The translations under genes were made by a program, and so were the position numbers. The notes beneath the pieces were generated by a model. It made no database searches. It saw only the letters and a program-made list of their open reading frames with translations, and was not told the DNA's origin. A DNA stretch of 64,000 bases from Roseiarcus sp036489975 (GTDB lineage: Bacteria; Pseudomonadota; Alphaproteobacteria; Rhizobiales; Beijerinckiaceae), in contig DASXES010000058.1 in the NCBI GenBank assembly GCA_036489975.1, forward strand, positions 1 through 64,000, read 5' to 3'. Positions 61,152 through 64,000 of the stretch are shown in pieces (position 1 is the stretch's first letter; the number at the start of each line of letters is the position of its first letter).

Positions 61152-62225
61152 TCAGAACGAGAGGTCCCGGTTCACGCCGACGCCCCGCGCCGCTGCGACG
61201 ATCGAGGCCCAGGCCTCGTCCGACAGCGGCACGCCGCTTATCGCGCGTTTGGCGCGCTGGGCGCGCTCAGGCTCGCCGGGCGTCAGGATCGCCTCGCCCG
61301 GTAGGGCTTTCGCCTGCTGGAGCCAATCGAGGTAGCGGGCCATGTCCGCGTCGAACACATGCGCGGGATCGATTTGGGCAGGGTCGATGTAGAGCGAGAA
61401 CATGCCGTTGGAGAATTTGCGGTCCGGCGCGGTCGCGCCATTGCCGGTGAGCGAGCCGCCGATCAATTCGCAAATGAGCGCGAGTCCCGAGCCCTTATGC
61501 TCGCCGAAGGCGCGGATGGCGCCCGCGCCCTGCGCGTGGTCGCGCGGGCCGTCCACGGTCAGCAGCCCGTAGATCAGCGCGGGATCGCCGGAGAGGGCCC
61601 CGTCGGGACCGATCAAGGCGTCGGGCGGCAGCGGCTTGCCGCCGCGGCTCGCGACATTGACCTTGCCTTCGGCGACCAGCGAGGTCGCGAAATCGAGCAC
61701 GACGGGCGGGGCGTTCTGGCGTGGGATCCCGGCGCAGAAGGGCGCCGTCGACAGCCGGCGTTCGAGGCCCCCGAACGGGGCGACCAGGATCGAGCCCGCG
61801 GCGTTGACGAAGTGAATCGAGATGAGACCCGCCGCCGCGGCGCGCTCGGCCCACTCGCCGACGCGGCCGACATGGCCGGAATTGCGCAGCGAAATCGCGG
61901 AGAGGCCCGCCGCCTTCGCTTTCTCGACGCCGATGTCGACGGCCATCGGCGCCATCGTCTGGCCGAAGCCGAACCGGCCGTCGAGGACGCCGATCACGGG
62001 CGTGTCGACGATGCGTTCGAGCGACTGATTGGGCACGAGGTCGCCGCTGTGGACCCAGTCGACGTAACGCGGCACGCGGATGACGCCGTGGCTGTCGTGG
62101 CCGGTGAGATTGGAATCGACCAGCGAGGCTGAGACCCGCTCCGCTTCGTCGGGCTCACAGCCGACGCGGGCGAAAATCTCGGCGCAGAAGCCGGTCAGCG
62201 GGTCAGCAGGAATATGGACTGTCAT
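61152..62225 (-). CDS. LDH2/malate dehydrogenase-family oxidoreductase
   Basis: 357 residues. NADPH/NADH-dependent family of YbiC, ureidoglycolate and sulfolactate dehydrogenases: DSNLTGHDSHGVIRVPRYVDWV (catalytic His), ISLRNSGHVGRVGEWAE, VVLDFATSLVAEGKV, GEHKGSGLALICELIGGSLTGNG. Oxidises or reduces a 2-hydroxy acid. Stands alone here; substrate unknown. Confidence 0.9.
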   Translation of the reverse strand: MTVHIPADPLTGFCAEIFARVGCEPDEAERVSASLVDSNLTGHDSHGVIRVPRYVDWVHSGDLVPNQSLERIVDTPVIGVLDGRFGFGQTMAPMAVDIGVEKAKAAGLSAISLRNSGHVGRVGEWAERAAAAGLISIHFVNAAGSILVAPFGGLERRLSTAPFCAGIPRQNAPPVVLDFATSLVAEGKVNVASRGGKPLPPDALIGPDGALSGDPALIYGLLTVDGPRDHAQGAGAIRAFGEHKGSGLALICELIGGSLTGNGATAPDRKFSNGMFSLYIDPAQIDPAHVFDADMARYLDWLQQAKALPGEAILTPGEPERAQRAKRAISGVPLSDEAWASIVAAARGVGVNRDLSF

Positions 62226-62452
62226 ATGAGCGCCTTAGGCGCATTCGCTGCGCGCGGCAATGGATCGCGCCGGCTCATCCGCGGTTTTCGCTTCGGCTGG
62301 GGCCGCCTTGGCGGGCTGGTCGTCCGCGCCCCAAACTCGCAAAAGCAGCGGCGCCGGTTTAAGGCTTGGCCCGGGCGGGGCATCCCGCCCGGCGTCGGTC
62401 CCGGCTTCGTTCGGCTGGGCGTCGGGGTTGGTGACCGAAAGGCTGGAAGGGC

Positions 62453-63316
62453 ATGTACCCAAACGAGTCGCGCCAGATCGCGCGCCGCCGCGAGCCGATG
62501 TTCAACGCCCCGGTCGTGGTCCTCGGCCTCATCGCCGTTCTCATTGGAATCTACGCGGCTTTCAACTGGGCCCCAGACGCGGTCCAGGACAGGGTCATCC
62601 GCGATTACGCATTCATCCCCGGCCGCCTCACCATCGCGATCTGGCCGGATCGGCTGGTCGACCTCCTGAGCCGGGCGAACACCGACCTCTCCGCGCTGCA
62701 GCAGGCGCGGCAGATCCGGGCATTGCATGTGCTGAGCGGCGGCGCGAAGCCCTGGACCCTGCTGACCTATGCCTTTCTTCATGGTTCGTGGACCCATGTG
62801 CTGCTCAACACGATCTGGCTGGTCGCATTCGGGCCGCCGATCGCGCGCCGGTTCGGCGCGGCGAGGTTCTTGATCTTCATGGCGGTCACGGCGGTTGCGA
62901 GTTCGCTCGCCCATTGGGCGCTCTCGCCGATGGATTTCTCGCCCCTCATCGGCGCCTCGGGGTCGGATTCCGGCCTCATGGGCGCGGCGACACGGTTCAT
63001 GTTCCAGCCGGGAGCGCCGCTCGGAGCCTTCGCCTCGTTCGGCGGCCCGCAGGTCGAGACCATTCCGGCGGCCGGCCTCGGCCAGGTCTTTGTCCAGCGC
63101 CGCTCGCTCATATTCATTCTGATCTGGCTGGGGACGAACTTCATTTTCGGCGCCGGCGCCCAGATACTTGGCTTTTCCGACATGCCGGTGGCCTGGGTCG
63201 CCCATCTCGGCGGCTTTTTCGCCGGGCTTATCCTGTTCCCGGTGTTCGATCGTCCGTTCCAAGCTCCGCCGATGAGCCACGAGCTTGCGGCCGAGCCGCC
63301 GCCGATGGAGGGTTGA
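62453..63316 (+). CDS. Rhomboid-family intramembrane serine protease
   Basis: 287 residues, about six to seven helices. The active-site Ser169 is in GASGSDSG and the His251 partner in WVAHLGGFFAG; HGSWTHVLLN (with Asn119 of the oxyanion site) is also conserved. The usual GASGAVSG is changed to GASGSDSG two residues after the serine. Cleaves membrane-spanning substrates. GGAAGGGC precedes the ATG. Confidence 0.9.
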   Translation: MYPNESRQIARRREPMFNAPVVVLGLIAVLIGIYAAFNWAPDAVQDRVIRDYAFIPGRLTIAIWPDRLVDLLSRANTDLSALQQARQIRALHVLSGGAKPWTLLTYAFLHGSWTHVLLNTIWLVAFGPPIARRFGAARFLIFMAVTAVASSLAHWALSPMDFSPLIGASGSDSGLMGAATRFMFQPGAPLGAFASFGGPQVETIPAAGLGQVFVQRRSLIFILIWLGTNFIFGAGAQILGFSDMPVAWVAHLGGFFAGLILFPVFDRPFQAPPMSHELAAEPPPMEG

Positions 63317-63353
63317 CGGCCCGCCGCGCGGCGCTGAGACATTGGGGGAAAAC

Positions 63354-63632
63354 ATGGTTCTGCCAAGCATCGACCCCCTGATCGCCGGGGGAGTGGTTCT
63401 GACCACTGCGTTCACCGACGCGGTCTATGTCCTCTTCACCGCATCCGTCGCCGCCCGCCGGCGCTTCGCGGCGGCGAGCTGGAGCAGCCTATGGTATCTG
63501 CTCGCCGCTTTTGCGGTCATCAGCTATACGTCGAACTGGGCCTATGTGGTGTTTGCCGCGATTGGCTCATGGATTGGCGGGTTCCTGTCGATCACAGCCC
63601 TGGACCGGGTCTCGCCGCTTCGCCGCGAGTGA
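63354..63632 (+). CDS. Small multi-pass membrane protein, hypothetical
   Basis: 92 residues from ATG 63354 with GGGGGAAAAC upstream. About three helices (GGVVLTTAFTDAVYVLFTASVAA, WYLLAAFAVISYTSNWAYVVFAAIGSWIGGFLSI). A conserved-looking TDAVYVLF stretch, but no family assigned. 37 bp after the rhomboid gene. Confidence 0.7.
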   Translation: MVLPSIDPLIAGGVVLTTAFTDAVYVLFTASVAARRRFAAASWSSLWYLLAAFAVISYTSNWAYVVFAAIGSWIGGFLSITALDRVSPLRRE

Positions 63633-63683
63633 GGGGGCGGCCTTCGTCATCGCGAGCCCATCGATGTTTGAGAGAGACTAGCA

Positions 63684-64000
63684 ATGGCGTTGTCGGATGC
63701 TTTCTCCCGGGTGGTCGAGCTGATCGGCGCTGCGGCCGTCGTCGCGCGGAGACAGGACGGGCGAAAGGTCGCGCCGGCTCTGGGCGGCGATCCAGCGATC
63801 CCGGCCGCCAAGCCGCAGGGCAGGATTCCGACCCTCAAGATGCCGACCGCCAAAGGCTGGAGCGAGGGGCAGGCGCCGGCCGCCGCTCCCGGGCTCAAGG
63901 TCAACGCGTTCGCGGCCGGCCTCAAGCATCCGCGATGGATCTGCGTCCTGCCGAACGGCGACGTTCTCGCAGCCGAGGCGCTGACCCTGCCGGAGCCGAT
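63684..64000 (+). CDS. L-sorbosone-dehydrogenase-like PQQ-domain protein (5' part; runs off the window)
   Basis: The frame is open from ATG 63684 to the edge (~105 residues). The start of a beta-propeller sugar dehydrogenase is visible: APGLKVNAFAAGLKHPRWICVLPNGDVLAAEA, characteristic of the glucose/sorbosone dehydrogenase propeller. The N-terminal ~70 residues are Ala/Pro/Lys-rich linker. The active site lies outside the window. Confidence 0.8.
   Translation, partial: MALSDAFSRVVELIGAAAVVARRQDGRKVAPALGGDPAIPAAKPQGRIPTLKMPTAKGWSEGQAPAAAPGLKVNAFAAGLKHPRWICVLPNGDVLAAEALTLPEP

Overview
The window is high-GC DNA from a free-living alphaproteobacterium, most likely of the order Hyphomicrobiales (Rhizobiales) and perhaps the Beijerinckiaceae/Methylocystaceae. 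This placement is inferred from codon use, the cysE - DUF3126 neighbourhood, the PEP-CTERM style and the many catabolic ABC operons; no rRNA or other taxonomic marker is present. No CRISPR array, rRNA, clear tRNA, complete insertion sequence or prophage was seen.

Layout. (1) 1-1079: 5' part of a secreted, repeat-bearing protein that runs off the left edge. A 1.3 kb AT-rich gene-poor stretch follows. (2) 2374-14159: a near-complete type II secretion system. gspE-F-G-H-I-J-K-L-M and a GspC/N-like gene form a tightly coupled leftward operon, divergent from a rightward gspD (lipoprotein secretin) - prepilin peptidase pair. (3) 14.2-24.8 kb: a surface and exopolysaccharide-flavoured region with a Sel1-repeat protein, a secreted GlcG/HbpS-like protein, an exosortase with a coupled partner, glmS, two small proteins with sorting-like C-termini, and a PEP-CTERM protein coupled to an SGNH hydrolase. 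A ~100-bp dispersed repeat occurs at both ends of this region in opposite orientation. (4) 24.8-27.7 kb: a tannase/feruloyl-esterase-family enzyme and a periplasmic amino-acid/aromatic-type binding protein. (5) 27.9-37.7 kb: a leftward catabolic operon of beta-keto acid cleavage enzyme, sugar-type ABC permease, binding protein, an ABC permease fused to an SMP-30-like lactonase, a second SMP-30-like protein, an RbsA-like double ATPase and a PucR-type regulator. (6) 38.3-39.5 kb: bacterioferritin, a small membrane protein and a candidate small RNA with a strong terminator. (7) 39.8-48.4 kb: a second sugar-acid locus. An enolase-superfamily dehydratase, a family-1 ABC importer without an ATPase, a truncated SnoaL-like frame and a cyclase-family hydrolase run leftward; a GntR/FCD regulator, an NAD-dependent epimerase-like protein and a glutathione transferase run rightward. 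(8) 48.4-64 kb: mixed housekeeping and accessory genes: gltX, a TIM-barrel protein, a PhyH dioxygenase, a DHFR-like reductase, three exporter/membrane genes, a second cyclase-family hydrolase, a frameshifted cytochrome b561, cysE - DUF3126 - gamma-carbonic anhydrase, a double PilZ protein, a PAS_5 protein, an LDH2-family dehydrogenase, a rhomboid protease and the start of a sorbosone-dehydrogenase-like gene.

How they fit together. The T2SS and the repeat-bearing secreted protein suggest export of extracellular polymer-active proteins. The exosortase, its CTERM proteins, the SGNH hydrolase and glmS suggest protein anchoring coupled to exopolysaccharide. The two ABC operons look like import-plus-first-steps units for sugar acids or lactones whose substrates cannot be read from sequence. 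The most unusual items are the permease-lactonase fusion operon, the exosortase set with a possible non-standard small sorting signal, the candidate sRNA at 39.4 kb and the dispersed repeat pair.
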